From JACCXG01 sp963750935 (GTDB lineage: Bacteria; Acidobacteriota; Vicinamibacteria; Vicinamibacterales; 2-12-FULL-66-21): DNA of 64,000 nucleotides. The stretch's first letter is position 1, and each line of letters begins with the position of its first letter. Shown here piece by piece: positions 9,842 through 20,343 of the stretch. The position numbers and the translations under genes were made by a program. The notes beneath the pieces are model-generated. The model was not told where the DNA came from. It was given only the letters and a program-made list of their open reading frames with translations, and searched no databases. The stretch lies in NCBI GenBank assembly GCA_963750935.1, contig CAVVSR010000012.1, positions 124,001-188,000 on the forward strand, given 5' to 3'.

Positions 9842-11020
9842 TGCCGACCGGACGCCGTGACTGGCGCGTCGCGATCGCCGCGCTCTGCGTTTGTGCGGCC
9901 GGGTGCGGGCAAAAGGGCCCGCCGCTGGCGCCGCTGCGCCCGGTTCCCGCTGCCGTCACCGAGGTCACCGTCCGCCGCATCGACAAGCAGGTCAGGCTCC
10001 GGTTCGTCCTGCCGACGACGAACGCGACCGGACCCGGACAGCTGGAGCTCGACCACGTCGAGATCTACGCGATGACGGCGGCGCCCGGCTACACGCCGAC
10101 CAACCGCCATTTGCTCACGAAGGAGTTCGTGATCGGGACCGTGCCGGTCAAGCCTCCAGCGGTCGAGGGGGAAGAGCCCAAGGAGGGCGATACCCGTCCC
10201 GACCCTGGCAGTGCCGTCGTCTTCGACGACGAGCTGACCGAAGCCAAGCTGAAGCCGGTGATGCCGCTGGTCCCGCCGGCCCCAGTGCCTCCGCCCGCCG
10301 CGGCAGCTGGCGCGGCCGCGCGCTGCGACCGCCGCCGCGCCGGTCAGCAAGGATCCGCTGCGGGTCTATGCGGTGCGCGGCGTGACGAAGTCCGGCCGCT
10401 TCGGGCCGCCATCCACGCGCGTGGCGTTCCCGCTGGTACCGCTGCCGGCACCGCCGCCGGCGGTCACGACGCGGCAGACCGAGACCGCGCTCGTGATCGA
10501 ATGGACGCTGCCGCCCGGCGCCACGCCGAACATCGGCTACAACGTGTTCCGATCCGACGATCCGCTGCAGCCGATCAACCCGCAGCCGATCGTCGGATCG
10601 TCACTCGAATACGCCGAGGCGCAGATGGGGCAGACCTACTGCTTCCGCCTGCGCAGCGCGTTCATCCTGCCGCCCGCGTACATCGAGGGAGAGCTGTCCG
10701 AGGAAGAGTGCGCGACGCCAAAGGACATCTTCCCGCCGGCGGCGCCCAAGCGTCCGGACGCGGTGGCGACCGCCGGACAGATCAGCCTGATCTGGGACCC
10801 GAACACCGACAAGGATCTCGCCGGCTACATCGTGCTGCGCGGCGAGGGCCCGGACGGCCCGCTGCAGCCGCTCACGCCGGCGCCGATCAAGGAAACGTCG
10901 TTCCGGGACACCACGGTGACGCCCGGCACGCGCTACGTCTATGCCATCGTCGCGGTCGACACCGCGACGCCGCCCAACAGCAGCCCGCAGTCACCGCGGG
11001 TGGAAGAGACCGCACGATGA
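9841..11020 (+). CDS. lipoprotein with LptM-like N-terminus and fibronectin-III-like repeats, apparent frameshift
   Basis: The N-terminus has a lipobox (CAAGC, Cys22) followed by GQKGPPLAPLRP, resembling the short LptM/YifL lipoprotein motif. Two or three beta-sandwich segments resembling fibronectin type III follow (VRLRFVLPTTNA; TALVIEWTLPPG; QISLIWDPNTDKDLAGYIVLR). The frame changes by +1 within the Pro/Ala-rich linker at about 10290-10330; from there the reading ATAAAPVSKDPLRVYAVRG continues smoothly to TGA 11018-11020. Repaired length is about 392 residues, probably anchored in the envelope and binding a partner. It overlaps the FAH gene by ATGA. The fold assignment is moderate. Confidence 0.7.
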
Positions 11021-11793
11021 AACGCTTGTACCGGATCGAACATCAAGGCGCCGCCCGGCACGTCGTCGAGGACGGAGACGACGTGAGGCTGGTGGACGGT
11101 GACATCTTCGGCGACTGGCGGCCGGGGGCGCCGGTCGCGATCGCCGGCGTGCGGCTGCTCGCGCCGCTGGTGCCGTCGAAGATCGTGGCGATCGGCCTCA
11201 ACTACAAGGACCATGCGGCGGAACAGGGCAAGGCCGTGCCGGCCGAGCCGATGATGTTCCTCAAGCCGTCGACCTCGGTGATCGGACCTGGCGATCCGAT
11301 CCTGCTGCCCGACTTCGCCGGACGGATCGACCACGAGGCCGAGGTCGCCGTGGTGATCGGACGCCGCGCGTCCCAGGTGAGCGAGGCCGACGCGCTGTCG
11401 TATGTGTTCGGGCTCACCTGCCTGAACGACGTCACCGCGCGCGACCTGCAGAAGAAGGACGTCCAGTACACGCGAGCCAAAGGCTTCGACACCTTCGCGC
11501 CGCTCGGCCCGTGCATCGCGGTCGGCCACGACCTGCGGCAGCCGGTCGGCATCGAAGGCTGGGTCAACGGCGAGCGCCGCCAGGGGTCGTCCACCCGCGA
11601 GCTGATCTTCGGTATTCCGCGCTTGATCGCGCATATCACGGCGGTGATGACGCTGCTGCCGGGAGACATCATCTCGACCGGCACGCCGGCCGGGATCGGC
11701 CCGCTCAAACCCGGCGATTCCGTCACGATCAAGGTGGAAGGGGTCGGCGAGCTGACCAATCCGGTCGTGGCCCGGCCCACGCCGTCGCACTGA
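11017..11793 (+). CDS. fumarylacetoacetate hydrolase-family enzyme
   Basis: 258 residues, the usual size of single-domain FAH-family hydrolase/isomerase/decarboxylase enzymes acting on 2-oxo acid or acylpyruvate-type substrates. The family metal-site and active-site blocks are present: IGLNYKDHAAEQG, MMFLKPSTSVIGPGDPI, the acidic metal ligands in RIDHEAEVAVVIG, YTRAKGFDTFAPLGP and GDIISTGTPAGIGPLKPGD. The N-terminal YcgM-type extension (about 45 residues) is degenerate. The ATG at 11017 overlaps the upstream TGA. The exact substrate (acylpyruvate, oxaloacetate or a catechol-pathway acid) cannot be read from sequence; no aromatic catabolism genes are adjacent. Confidence 0.9.
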   Translation: MKRLYRIEHQGAARHVVEDGDDVRLVDGDIFGDWRPGAPVAIAGVRLLAPLVPSKIVAIGLNYKDHAAEQGKAVPAEPMMFLKPSTSVIGPGDPILLPDFAGRIDHEAEVAVVIGRRASQVSEADALSYVFGLTCLNDVTARDLQKKDVQYTRAKGFDTFAPLGPCIAVGHDLRQPVGIEGWVNGERRQGSSTRELIFGIPRLIAHITAVMTLLPGDIISTGTPAGIGPLKPGDSVTIKVEGVGELTNPVVARPTPSH

Positions 11794-11938
11794 AGACGCT
11801 GCGACCGGCACACGGTAGACGTGCCAGAATTGCCAGACGCGGCCTAGATGCCAAGTATCAGCTCTGGCGGCAGGCGTCCGACGGGGCAGGCCGGTAATTT
11901 TGCGGCGCCAGGCGGCGCCTGATTGAGGTGAGGTCCCC

Positions 11939-12592
11939 ATGAAGTTGTTCATCGACTCGGGCAACCTGAAGGAAATCGAGAGCCTGGTGCCGCTCGGCAT
12001 CATCGACGGCATCACCACGAACCCGTCGCTGCTGGCGAAGGAGGGCGGGGACTATCGGGCGCTGCTCAAGCGGATCTGCGACATCGTGCAGGGTCCGACC
12101 AGCGCGGAAGTCGTGGCGACCGACGTGGACGGCATGCTGCGCGAAGGGCGCGAGCTCGCCAAGATCGACAAGCACATCGTCGTCAAGGTGCCGTTCACGA
12201 AGGCCGGCGTGCAGGCCTGCAAGACGCTGTCGTCCGAGGGCATCCGCGTCAACGTGACGCTGATCTTCTCGCCGACCCAGGCGCTGCTCGCGGCGAAGGT
12301 CGGGGCGACATATGTGAGCCCCTTCGTCGGGCGGCTGGACGACATCGCGACCTCGGGGATGAACCTGATCAGCGAGATCGTGGACATCTTCGAGAACTAC
12401 CAGTTCGCGACCGAGATCCTGGTCGCGTCGACGCGCCATCCGCTCCACATCGTCGAGGCGGCACGCATGGGCGCCGACATCTGCACCTGCCCGGCGGCGG
12501 TCATCGAGGCGCTGTTCAAGCATCCGCTCACCGACATCGGCCTCGAGCGGTTCCTGAAGGACTGGGAGAAGGCCCAGGCAGTGAAGGCCTGA
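11939..12592 (+). CDS. tal: transaldolase (small TalC/FSA-fold type)
   Basis: 217 residues, the small transaldolase subfamily. The Schiff-base lysine is Lys83 in HIVVKVPFT; TTNPSLLAKEG and the NVTLIFSPTQALLAA strand are conserved. Two residues distinguish true transaldolase from fructose-6-phosphate aldolase: Glu57 (Gln59 in E. coli FSA) and Phe129 in YVSPFVGRLDD (Tyr131 in FSA). Both favour transaldolase in the non-oxidative pentose phosphate pathway. A strong Shine-Dalgarno (GAGGTGAGG) precedes the ATG, and a small GGCGCC hairpin lies just upstream at 11904-11919. The acyl-CoA carboxylase genes begin 18 nt downstream. Confidence 0.93.
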   Translation: MKLFIDSGNLKEIESLVPLGIIDGITTNPSLLAKEGGDYRALLKRICDIVQGPTSAEVVATDVDGMLREGRELAKIDKHIVVKVPFTKAGVQACKTLSSEGIRVNVTLIFSPTQALLAAKVGATYVSPFVGRLDDIATSGMNLISEIVDIFENYQFATEILVASTRHPLHIVEAARMGADICTCPAAVIEALFKHPLTDIGLERFLKDWEKAQAVKA

Positions 12593-12610
12593 ACGCGGCC
12601 GGCCTGCCGC

Positions 12611-14152
12611 ATGGACAGAATCAAATATCTCGAGGACCTCGAGCGGCGCGCCGAGCTCGGCGGAGGAGAGGAGCGCCTCCGCCGCCATCAGGCCGCCGGC
12701 AAGCTGACCGCGCGCGAGCGCATCGACTTCCTGTTCGATCCCGGTTCCTTCGACGAGATCGACAAGCTCGTGACGCACCGCTGCCGCGACTTCGGCATGG
12801 CGGACCAGATCGTCCCGGGTGACGGCGTCGTGGCCGGGCAGGGACGCGTCGACGGCCGCCCCGTCTACGCGTTCGCCCAGGACTTCACCGTGTTCGGCGG
12901 CTCGCTCTCCGAGACCAACGCCGCCAAGATCGTGAAGATCATGGACCTCGCGCTCAAGATGGGCGCGCCGGTCGTCGGCCTGAACGATTCCGGCGGCGCG
13001 CGCATCCAGGAGGGCGTGCTGTCGCTCGGCGGCTACGCCGACATCTTCCTCCGCAACACCCTGGCGTCCGGCGTGATTCCCCAGATCTCCGCGATCATGG
13101 GGCCGTGCGCCGGCGGCGCCGTCTACTCGCCGGCGATCACCGACTTCAACATCATGGTCGAGGGCACGAGCTACATGTTCGTGACCGGCCCCGACGTGAT
13201 CAGGACGGTGACGCACGAAGAGGTCACCAAGGAGGAGTTGGGCGGCGCGCTCACGCACAACGCCACCAGCGGCGTCGCGCACTTCGCGGTGCCCGACGAT
13301 CGCGAGTGCCTGCGCCTCGTTCGCGAGCTGCTCGGCTACCTGCCCAGCAACAACGTCGACGATCCGCCGCGCCGTCAGAGTGCGGATCCCGTCGATCGCG
13401 AAGACGAGGCCCTCGATCGCCTGGTGCCGGAGTCCTCCAACCAGCCCTACGACATGCTCGATGTCGTCCACGCGATCGTGGACGACCGTGGCTTTCTCGA
13501 AGTGCACCGCCACTTCGCCAAGAACATCATCGTCGGCTTCGCCCGGCTGGCCGGTCGCACGGTCGGCATCGTCGCCAATCAGCCGGCGTTTCTCGCGGGC
13601 ACCCTCGACATCGACGCGTCGGTCAAGGCGGCGCGGTTCGTGAGGTTCTGCGATGCCTTCAACATCCCGCTGGTGACCTTCGAGGACGTCCCCGGGTTCC
13701 TGCCCGGGACCCGGCAGGAGTACGGCGGAATCATCCGGCATGGGGCGAAGCTGCTGTTCGCGTTCGCCGAGGCCACGGTGCCGAAGGTGACGGTGATCAC
13801 GCGGAAGGCGTACGGCGGCGCCTACTGCGTCATGTCCAGCAAGCACATCCGCACCGACGTGAACTTCGCCTGGCCGTCGGCGGAGATCGCGGTGATGGGG
13901 CCCGAAGGGGCGGTGAACATCCTCTACAAGCGCGAGCTCGAGACCGCGCCCGACCCTGAGGCGGCGCGCGCGGCGCGCGTCGCCGAGTTCCGCGAGAAGT
14001 TCGCCAATCCCTACGTGGCGGCGTCGCGCGGGTTCGTCGACGAAGTCATCCGGCCGCGCGAGACCCGCGCCAAGCTGATTGCCGCGCTCGCCGGGCTCGA
14101 GACCAAGCGCGACAAGAATCCCCCGAAGAAGCACGGGAACATTCCGCTGTGA
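12611..14152 (+). CDS. acyl-CoA carboxylase carboxyltransferase subunit (propionyl-/methylmalonyl-CoA type)
   Basis: 513 residues, the normal length for a fused alpha/beta carboxyltransferase of the PccB/AccD5/MmdA class. It transfers CO2 from carboxybiotin to the alpha carbon of an acyl-CoA. Crotonase-fold halves are seen: the N half with LNDSGGARIQEGV and IMGPCAGGAVYSPAITDF, the C half with DVPGFLPGTRQEYGGIIRHGAKLL and ITRKAYGGAYCVMSSK, whose glycine turns form the oxyanion holes. The order CT-BC-BCCP with overlaps says all three subunits act together. Propionyl-CoA is the likeliest substrate by family, but acetyl-CoA cannot be excluded. Confidence 0.93.
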   Translation: MDRIKYLEDLERRAELGGGEERLRRHQAAGKLTARERIDFLFDPGSFDEIDKLVTHRCRDFGMADQIVPGDGVVAGQGRVDGRPVYAFAQDFTVFGGSLSETNAAKIVKIMDLALKMGAPVVGLNDSGGARIQEGVLSLGGYADIFLRNTLASGVIPQISAIMGPCAGGAVYSPAITDFNIMVEGTSYMFVTGPDVIRTVTHEEVTKEELGGALTHNATSGVAHFAVPDDRECLRLVRELLGYLPSNNVDDPPRRQSADPVDREDEALDRLVPESSNQPYDMLDVVHAIVDDRGFLEVHRHFAKNIIVGFARLAGRTVGIVANQPAFLAGTLDIDASVKAARFVRFCDAFNIPLVTFEDVPGFLPGTRQEYGGIIRHGAKLLFAFAEATVPKVTVITRKAYGGAYCVMSSKHIRTDVNFAWPSAEIAVMGPEGAVNILYKRELETAPDPEAARAARVAEFREKFANPYVAASRGFVDEVIRPRETRAKLIAALAGLETKRDKNPPKKHGNIPL

Positions 14153-15663
14153 AGGTGCTGATCGCCAACCGCGGCGAGATCGCCGTCCGGGTGATCCGCG
14201 CCTGCCGGGAAATGGGACTGCCCACCGTCGCCGTCTTCTCCGACTGCGATCGCGACGCGCGTCACGTCCGCGACGCCGACCAGGCTGAGCACATCGGCCC
14301 GAACGAAGCCGCGCGCAGCTACCTGAACGTCGGCGCGATCATCGACGCCGCGCGGCGTTCCGGGGCCGATGCCGTGCACCCCGGCTACGGGTTCCTCGCC
14401 GAGAACGCGTCGTTCGCGCGCGCCTGCCAGGACGCCGGGCTCACCTTCATCGGCCCGTCTCCCGACGCGATCGCGCTGATGGGCAGCAAGACCGAGGCGC
14501 GCCGCGCCGCGATGCGTGCCGGTGTTCCGGTCGTGCCCGGCACCGAGCAGCCGCTCGGGCCGGACGTTCCGGACGACGAGATTGCGCGGCTCGCCGAGGG
14601 CATCGGCTATCCGCTGCTCGTGAAGGCGGTCGCGGGCGGCGGCGGTAAGGGCATGCGTGTGGTCGAGACACGCGACGCGCTGCGGCCGGCCATCCAGACG
14701 GCCCGATCGGAGGCCGGCTCCGCGTTCGGCGACACCGCGGTCTACCTGGAGCGCCGCCTCGCCCGTCCCCGCCACATCGAGATTCAGCTGCTGGGCGATC
14801 ACCACGGCACCATCGTGCCGTTCGTCGAACGCGAGTGCTCGATCCAGCGCCGGCACCAGAAGGTGGTGGAGGAATCGCCGTCGATGGCGGTGACGCCAGC
14901 CCTGCGCGAATCGATCGCCGCCGCCGCGGCCGCCGCGGCGGGCGCGGTCGGCTACACCAACGCCGGCACGATCGAGTTCCTGCTCGACCAGGACGGGTCG
15001 TTCTACTTCCTCGAGATGAACACGCGGCTGCAGGTGGAGCATCCGGTGACCGAGATGGTCACCAGCACGGATCTGGTGCAGTGGCAGATTCGGATCGCGC
15101 GCGGCGAGCGGCTCGACCTCGATCCCGCACGCGCCCTCACCCCGCAGGGCCACGCGATCGAATGCCGCATCTATGCCGAGGACGCCGACCAGAACTTCAT
15201 GCCGTCGCCCGGGCTCGTGCGCGGCCTCCGGCCCGCCGCCGGCCCCGGCGTTCGCGACGACGGCGGGGTCACCGCGGGCTATACCGTGCCGGTCTTCTAC
15301 GACTCCCTGATCGCGAAGCTGATTGCCTGGGGACCCTCCCGTCCGGACGCCATCGATCGGATGTCGCGGGCCCTTCGCGAATATCAGGTGCTCGGCATCA
15401 GGACGACGATTCCGTTCTTCCTGTGGCTGATGCGGCAACCCGAGTATCTCGAGGGGCGCTACGACACGACCTATCTCGATCGCCTGCTCGCCGAGCGTCG
15501 CGGCGAGAGCTTCAGCACGTTCGACGACGACGAAGCGGCGCTGATTGCCGTAGCCGCGGCGCTCGATACTTACATGAGGGCCAGCGCCGGGGTGGCGGAT
15601 GGCTCGGCCGCGGCGCGGAGCCTGTGGACGGCCGTCGCCCGACGCGAGGCGCTCCGCGGATGA
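14149..15663 (+). CDS. biotin carboxylase subunit of acyl-CoA carboxylase
   Basis: 504 residues with the full biotin carboxylase architecture. N-terminal KVLIANRGEIAVRVIRA, HPGYGFLAENASFA, ATP-grasp with the glycine-rich loop GGGGKGM, EIQLLGDHHGTIVPFVERECSIQRRHQKVVEE, the catalytic EMNTRLQVEHPVTEMV with the conserved Glu/Asn/Arg, and the C-terminal GHAIECRIYAEDA domain are all present. It uses ATP and bicarbonate to carboxylate biotin on the downstream carrier. It starts with GTG 14149, overlapping the CT stop (GTGA), and its own stop overlaps the BCCP start, so the three are coupled. The C-terminal tail is about 50 residues longer than a minimal AccC. Confidence 0.95.
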   Translation: MKVLIANRGEIAVRVIRACREMGLPTVAVFSDCDRDARHVRDADQAEHIGPNEAARSYLNVGAIIDAARRSGADAVHPGYGFLAENASFARACQDAGLTFIGPSPDAIALMGSKTEARRAAMRAGVPVVPGTEQPLGPDVPDDEIARLAEGIGYPLLVKAVAGGGGKGMRVVETRDALRPAIQTARSEAGSAFGDTAVYLERRLARPRHIEIQLLGDHHGTIVPFVERECSIQRRHQKVVEESPSMAVTPALRESIAAAAAAAAGAVGYTNAGTIEFLLDQDGSFYFLEMNTRLQVEHPVTEMVTSTDLVQWQIRIARGERLDLDPARALTPQGHAIECRIYAEDADQNFMPSPGLVRGLRPAAGPGVRDDGGVTAGYTVPVFYDSLIAKLIAWGPSRPDAIDRMSRALREYQVLGIRTTIPFFLWLMRQPEYLEGRYDTTYLDRLLAERRGESFSTFDDDEAALIAVAAALDTYMRASAGVADGSAAARSLWTAVARREALRG

Positions 15664-16193
15664 TCTTCGAGGTGGAACTCGGCGGCCGGACGCGCACCAT
15701 CGCCGTCGAAAAGGGGGACCGCGCCGGACGCTTCCGGGTGACGATCGACGGCACATCCCACGTGCTCGACGCCGTCCGGACCGGGGAGTTCGGCCTGTCG
15801 GTGCTCGGCCTGCCGGTGTCCCCTGGCGGGAACGGTCCTGTCCTCGCGTCGAGCGATCTGCACCTCACGCCGGCTGGGGCCGGCGAGCTGCTGGTCACGC
15901 TGGGCGGGCGCATGACCAGCGTCACCGTCAACGGCCGGCGCAGCGGCCACGGCGGCGACGCCGGGGCCCATGGGACCGGAGAGGTGTCGATTGTGGCGCC
16001 GATGCCGGGCCGGGTCATCCGCGTGCTGGTGGCGCCTGGCGACGAGGTCGCCGCCCGTCAGGCCGTGATCGTCGTCGAAGCCATGAAGATGGAGAACGAG
16101 CTGCGCGCGCCGAGGGCCGGGCGCGTCAAGGAGATTGGGGTCACGGCTGGCACCTCGGTCGAGGCCGGCCGCGTCCTTGCAGTAATCGAGTAA
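15660..16193 (+). CDS. biotin carboxyl carrier protein (acetyl-/propionyl-CoA carboxylase)
   Basis: 177 residues starting at ATG 15660 (ATGA overlap with the biotin carboxylase). The C-terminal 75 residues form a biotinyl/lipoyl hammerhead with VEAMKMENE, the biotin-accepting residue being Lys143, preceded by APMPGRVIRVLVAPGDEV. The N-terminal about 100 residues form a poorly conserved beta-rich region (FEVELGGRTRTIAVEKG, RFRVTIDGTSHVLDAV) like that of free-standing BCCPs paired with propionyl-type carboxylases. It carries carboxybiotin between the biotin carboxylase and the carboxyltransferase. Confidence 0.93.
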   Translation: MIFEVELGGRTRTIAVEKGDRAGRFRVTIDGTSHVLDAVRTGEFGLSVLGLPVSPGGNGPVLASSDLHLTPAGAGELLVTLGGRMTSVTVNGRRSGHGGDAGAHGTGEVSIVAPMPGRVIRVLVAPGDEVAARQAVIVVEAMKMENELRAPRAGRVKEIGVTAGTSVEAGRVLAVIE

Positions 16194-16211
16194 CGTACTT
16201 GCGCGGCATTC

Positions 16212-19200
16212 ATGACCGAGCCGAAGGAACCAGAGGCTCCCGTTCCCGAGCCGGAGCCTCAACCGCCTGAAAAGACGGTTGAAAAGAAGCGGCATCGCGT
16301 CCGCCGTGGCGTCGTGCGCGCCGGCGGGGTCCTGCTCGCGGTCGTCATCGGTGTCCTCGTTGCCGTCCTGACCATCGATCTGGGCCCGAAATTGCGGGAG
16401 CGCGCCGAGCGCGAAGGCTCCAACTACATGCACCGGCCGATGCGGATCGGCAGCCTCTCCGCCCGCCTGATCCCCGGCACCTTCATCGTCGAGAACCTCG
16501 TCATCGAGGGGCTGTCGCCGACCGATCCCCCGTTCCTCACTGCCAAGAAGATCGTGGTGCGGGTTCCGTGGTGGTCGATCGCCACGAAGAAGCTGATCGT
16601 GGAGTCGGTGGACATGACCGACTGGGACATGACCGTGGAGACGTTTCCGAACGGCCGTCACAGCTTTCCGAAGGTGATGCCGGAGCGGAAGGGGCCCCAG
16701 AAGCCAAGCTGGTTCACGACCACGGTCCGGACGGTGCAGGCGGCGCGCGGCCAGTTCACCTACCGCGATCACGGGACGCCCTGGAGCACGATCGCCCGCA
16801 ATCTGAACGTCACCTTGTATCGGAGCGACATCCTCAACGACTACCGCGGCAGCGCCGGGTTCTCGAACGGGACGATCCGGATCATGTCCTATGAGCCGTT
16901 CACGGCCGGCATGAAGTCCCGCTTCAAGATCGTCGGCGGCCAGGTGGTGTTCGACCGGATCGATCTGGACAGCGACGGCGCCCGGTCGGTGGTGGATGGC
17001 ACCGTCGATCTGAAGAACTGGCCGGAGCAGCTGTATCGGGTCAAATCGCACATCGATTTCCCGACGCAGAAGGACATCTTTTTTCACCGCGACCGGTTCA
17101 CGGTGACCGGGCAGGGGGATTTCGAAGGCACGTTTCACTTGTTCCGGGGCGGCCGCGAGCTCAAGGGGACGTTTGTCAGCCCGGTCGCCGGCGTCAACGA
17201 CTGGCGGTTCCCCAACCTTCGCGGCAAGGTGCTGTGGGTACCGGACCGGCTCGAAATCACCGACTCGACGTCGGAGGTCTATGGCGGGACCGCGCGCTTC
17301 GACTACCGCATGGCGCCGATGGGGAAGCGCGACGTGCCGACGAAGGCGCTGTGGGACGTCGCTTACAAGGACGTCGACCTGGCGCGGCTGACCGACTTTC
17401 TCGAGACGCGCGGCCTGCGGCTCGCGGGGCGAGCGACCGGCCGCAACACGCTCGAATGGCCGCTCGGCAAGTGGGGCCTCAAGCAGGGCGGCGGGGTCGC
17501 CGACATCACGCCGCCACCGGGCGTCGAGCCGATGACGCGGGAGTTTCCCGAGGCTCGTCTGGCGGCGGAGGCGGCCGCGGCGCCCGTGCCGTTCGATCCG
17601 CGCGCGTCGCTCGGCTACCTGCCGATCGGCGGTCATCTCGACTACCGCCTCGATCCCGAGTGGATCACGCTCGCCTCCAGCTGGGTGGCGACGCCGAAGA
17701 CCTATGTCGAGTTCGAGGGGCGCACGGCCTACGGCCCGCAGTCGAAGATCCCGTTCCACGTGACGAGCCTGGACTGGCAGGAAAGCGATCGCGTGCTCGC
17801 GGGCATCATGACGACGTTCGGCTCGAACACCGGCGCGATCGAGATTGGCGGTCACGGCGAGTTCGACGGCGTGATGCTCGAGTCGTTCTCGCGGCCGCGG
17901 ATCGAGGGGCGGTTCTCCGGCGACAACATGCGCGCCTGGGACGTCGTCTGGGGGCGCGGCACCGCCGACGTCGTGATCGAGAACAGCTACGCGTCGGTGA
18001 AGAACGCCGTCGTGACCGCCGGGCAATCGGAGATCCTCGCGAGCGGCCTGTTCTCGCTCGGCTATCCGCGGCGCGACGGCGGCGAGCAGATCAACGCGGT
18101 GGTCCGGCTGACGCGGCGGCCGATGGTCGACCTGAAGCACGCGTTCGAGCTCGACGACTACGACATGGACGGCCTGGTGTCCGGCGAATACCACGTCTAC
18201 GGCAACTACGAGACGCCGCTCGGCTTCGGCCGGCTGTTGATCGAGGAGGGCATCGCCTACGGCGAGACGTTCGACACGATGACGTCGGCGCTGCGGTTCG
18301 AGGGCACCGGGGTCCGCCTCGACACCATCGATATCAGGAAGGCCTCGGGGTCGGCCACCGGGGCTGCCTATGTCGGCTGGGATGGCGACTACTCGTTCAA
18401 CGTGGACGGCCGGCGTATCCCGGTCGAGTCGTTGAAGACCGTGTCGTTTCCGACGGCGCCGCTGTCGGGCCTGCTGCAGTTCAACGCCACCGGCGCCGGA
18501 CGGTTCGAGGAGCCGCGCTACGACGTCAAGGTGCGGATCGACGACCTGTTCGCGGGCGACGAGGGCGTCGGCGCGGTCAGCGGCCGGCTCGCGATCCGGG
18601 GCCTGCAGGTGACCGGCGATTTCGAGGCCGCGTCCCCACGTCTGTTCGTCTCCGGATCGGGCCGCGTCGCCATGACGGATCGGATGGAAGCGGACATGAA
18701 CCTGCGCTTCCAGGACACCTCGCTCGACCCCTACGTCCGGTTCTTCGAGCCGCGGCTGTCGCCGTTCACCACCGCCGTAGCCGGCGGCACGATCCGGGTG
18801 GCCGGCGAGCTGTCGGACATCAACCACTTGACCGTCGACACGCAGGTCGAGACGCTCGATCTGAAGCTGTTCGACTACGCGCTGAAGAACGACGGCGTCA
18901 TCGATCTCGCCTTGAACAGGCGGCGGGTCGACATCCGCCGGCTCCGGGTCACCGGCGAGGGCACCCTGCTCCAGCTCGGCGGCCAGATCGATCTCGCCGG
19001 CGAAGCGGTCAACGTCGAGGCCACGGGCGAGGCCAACCTCGGGATCCTGCAGGGCTTCTTCCGCAACCTCCGCAGCCGCGGCACGGCGGCGCTGCTCGCC
19101 CACGTGAAGGGGCCGATCACCAAGCCGAGCTTCTCGGGCAGCGCGCGGCTGGCCGACGGCCGCATCCGGCACCTGTCGCTGCCGCACGGCCTCGAAGCGA

Positions 19201-20343
19201 TCAACGGCATCATCTCGTTCGACGGCGGCGGCATCCGCATCGAGGACGTCTCGGCGCGCATGGCCGGCGGCGAGGCACGATTCGGCGGGCGCATCGCGAT
19301 GAACGGGTTCACGCCCGGTCAGCTCAGCCTGACCGCGGTCGGCGAACAGATGCGCGTCCGCTATCCGGAGGGCTTCAACTCGTTGATCGATGCCGACCTC
19401 TGGCTGCGGGGCGAGGTCGCGTCGCCGACCCTCGGCGGCACGGTGACGATTCACGATGCGCGCTGGACGCGCCGGCTGGAGCTCGATCCCAGCCTCTTCG
19501 ATTTCGTCGGCAGCAGCGGACCGACCCTGCCCTCCGGCGCCCGCCGCGGCGCCGACGCTGCCGCTCCGCTTCGACATCCAGGTCAACGCCGCCAACACGC
19601 TGCAGATTCGCAACAATCTCGCCGACGTGTGGGCCAGCGCCGACCTCAAGCTGCAGGGCACCTACGATCGGCCGGCGCTGTTCGGCCGCGCCGAGATCGA
19701 CCGCGGCAGCATCGTCTTCGAGGGCAATCGCTACGTCGTGACCCGCGGCACCGTCGACTTCCTGACGCCGCCGGGCGGCCGGATCGAGCCGATCTTCGAC
19801 ATCGAGGCGGAAACACGCGTCCGCGTGCCGTCGCAGAGCTTCCGGATCACGCTCGGGGTCAGCGGCACGATGAACAATCCGTCGCTGACGCTCGGCTCGG
19901 ATCCGCCGCTGTCCAACGCCGACATCATCGGCCTGCTGGTCGGCACCAACACCGACGTGACCAACGAGCTGCGATCGCTGAGCCCCGATGCCTCGACCGA
20001 TGCCGAGGAGGCGCTCCTGAGCGCCGTCGGCGCCCGGCTGATCACCGGCACGCTGTCGGCGCCGGTCCGGCGAGTGGTCGAGGAAACCTTCGGGCTCGAG
20101 ACGGCACAGATCGCGCCGACGATCGGCAGCGACAACGATCCGTCGACGGCGTCGGCCCGGCTCATTCTCGGCAAGCGCCTGTCGTCGCGCGCCTACATCT
20201 CGTATACCCGGCCGCTGGGCAATGCGGCGCGCGACCAGGTCATCGTGCTCGAATACGATCAGAACGACCGCGTCGGGTTCGTGCTCACGCAGACCGGGGA
20301 CCGTACGTTCGCGATCGACTTCCGGGTACGGCACAGCTTCTGA
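16212..20343 (+). CDS. TamB-like/AsmA-family translocation and assembly protein, apparent frameshift
   Basis: Repaired length is about 1,376 residues. An N-terminal cytoplasmic Pro/Glu/Lys segment precedes one membrane helix (VRAGGVLLAVVIGVLVAVL), then a very long run of beta repeats typical of AsmA/TamB bridge proteins, and the C-terminal TamB (DUF490) domain with FEGNRYVVTRGTVDFLTPP, NADIIGLLVGT and the end FAIDFRVRHSF. Such proteins span the periplasm as hydrophobic grooves moving phospholipid, and help Omp85-dependent insertion. The frame breaks at the CCC 19530-19532; dropping one C gives TLPPAPAAAPTLPLRFDIQ and continues to TGA 20341-20343. The stop overlaps the Omp85 ATG (TGATG), supporting a TamB/Omp85 pair. 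Confidence 0.88.

Noticed and set aside
15570..19661. Very long antisense open frame (1,363 codons) opposite the carboxylase and TamB-like genes
   Set aside because: High GC makes long antisense frames common; its translation is repetitive in Arg/Asp/Glu/Ala with no motif, while the plus strand encodes recognisable proteins.
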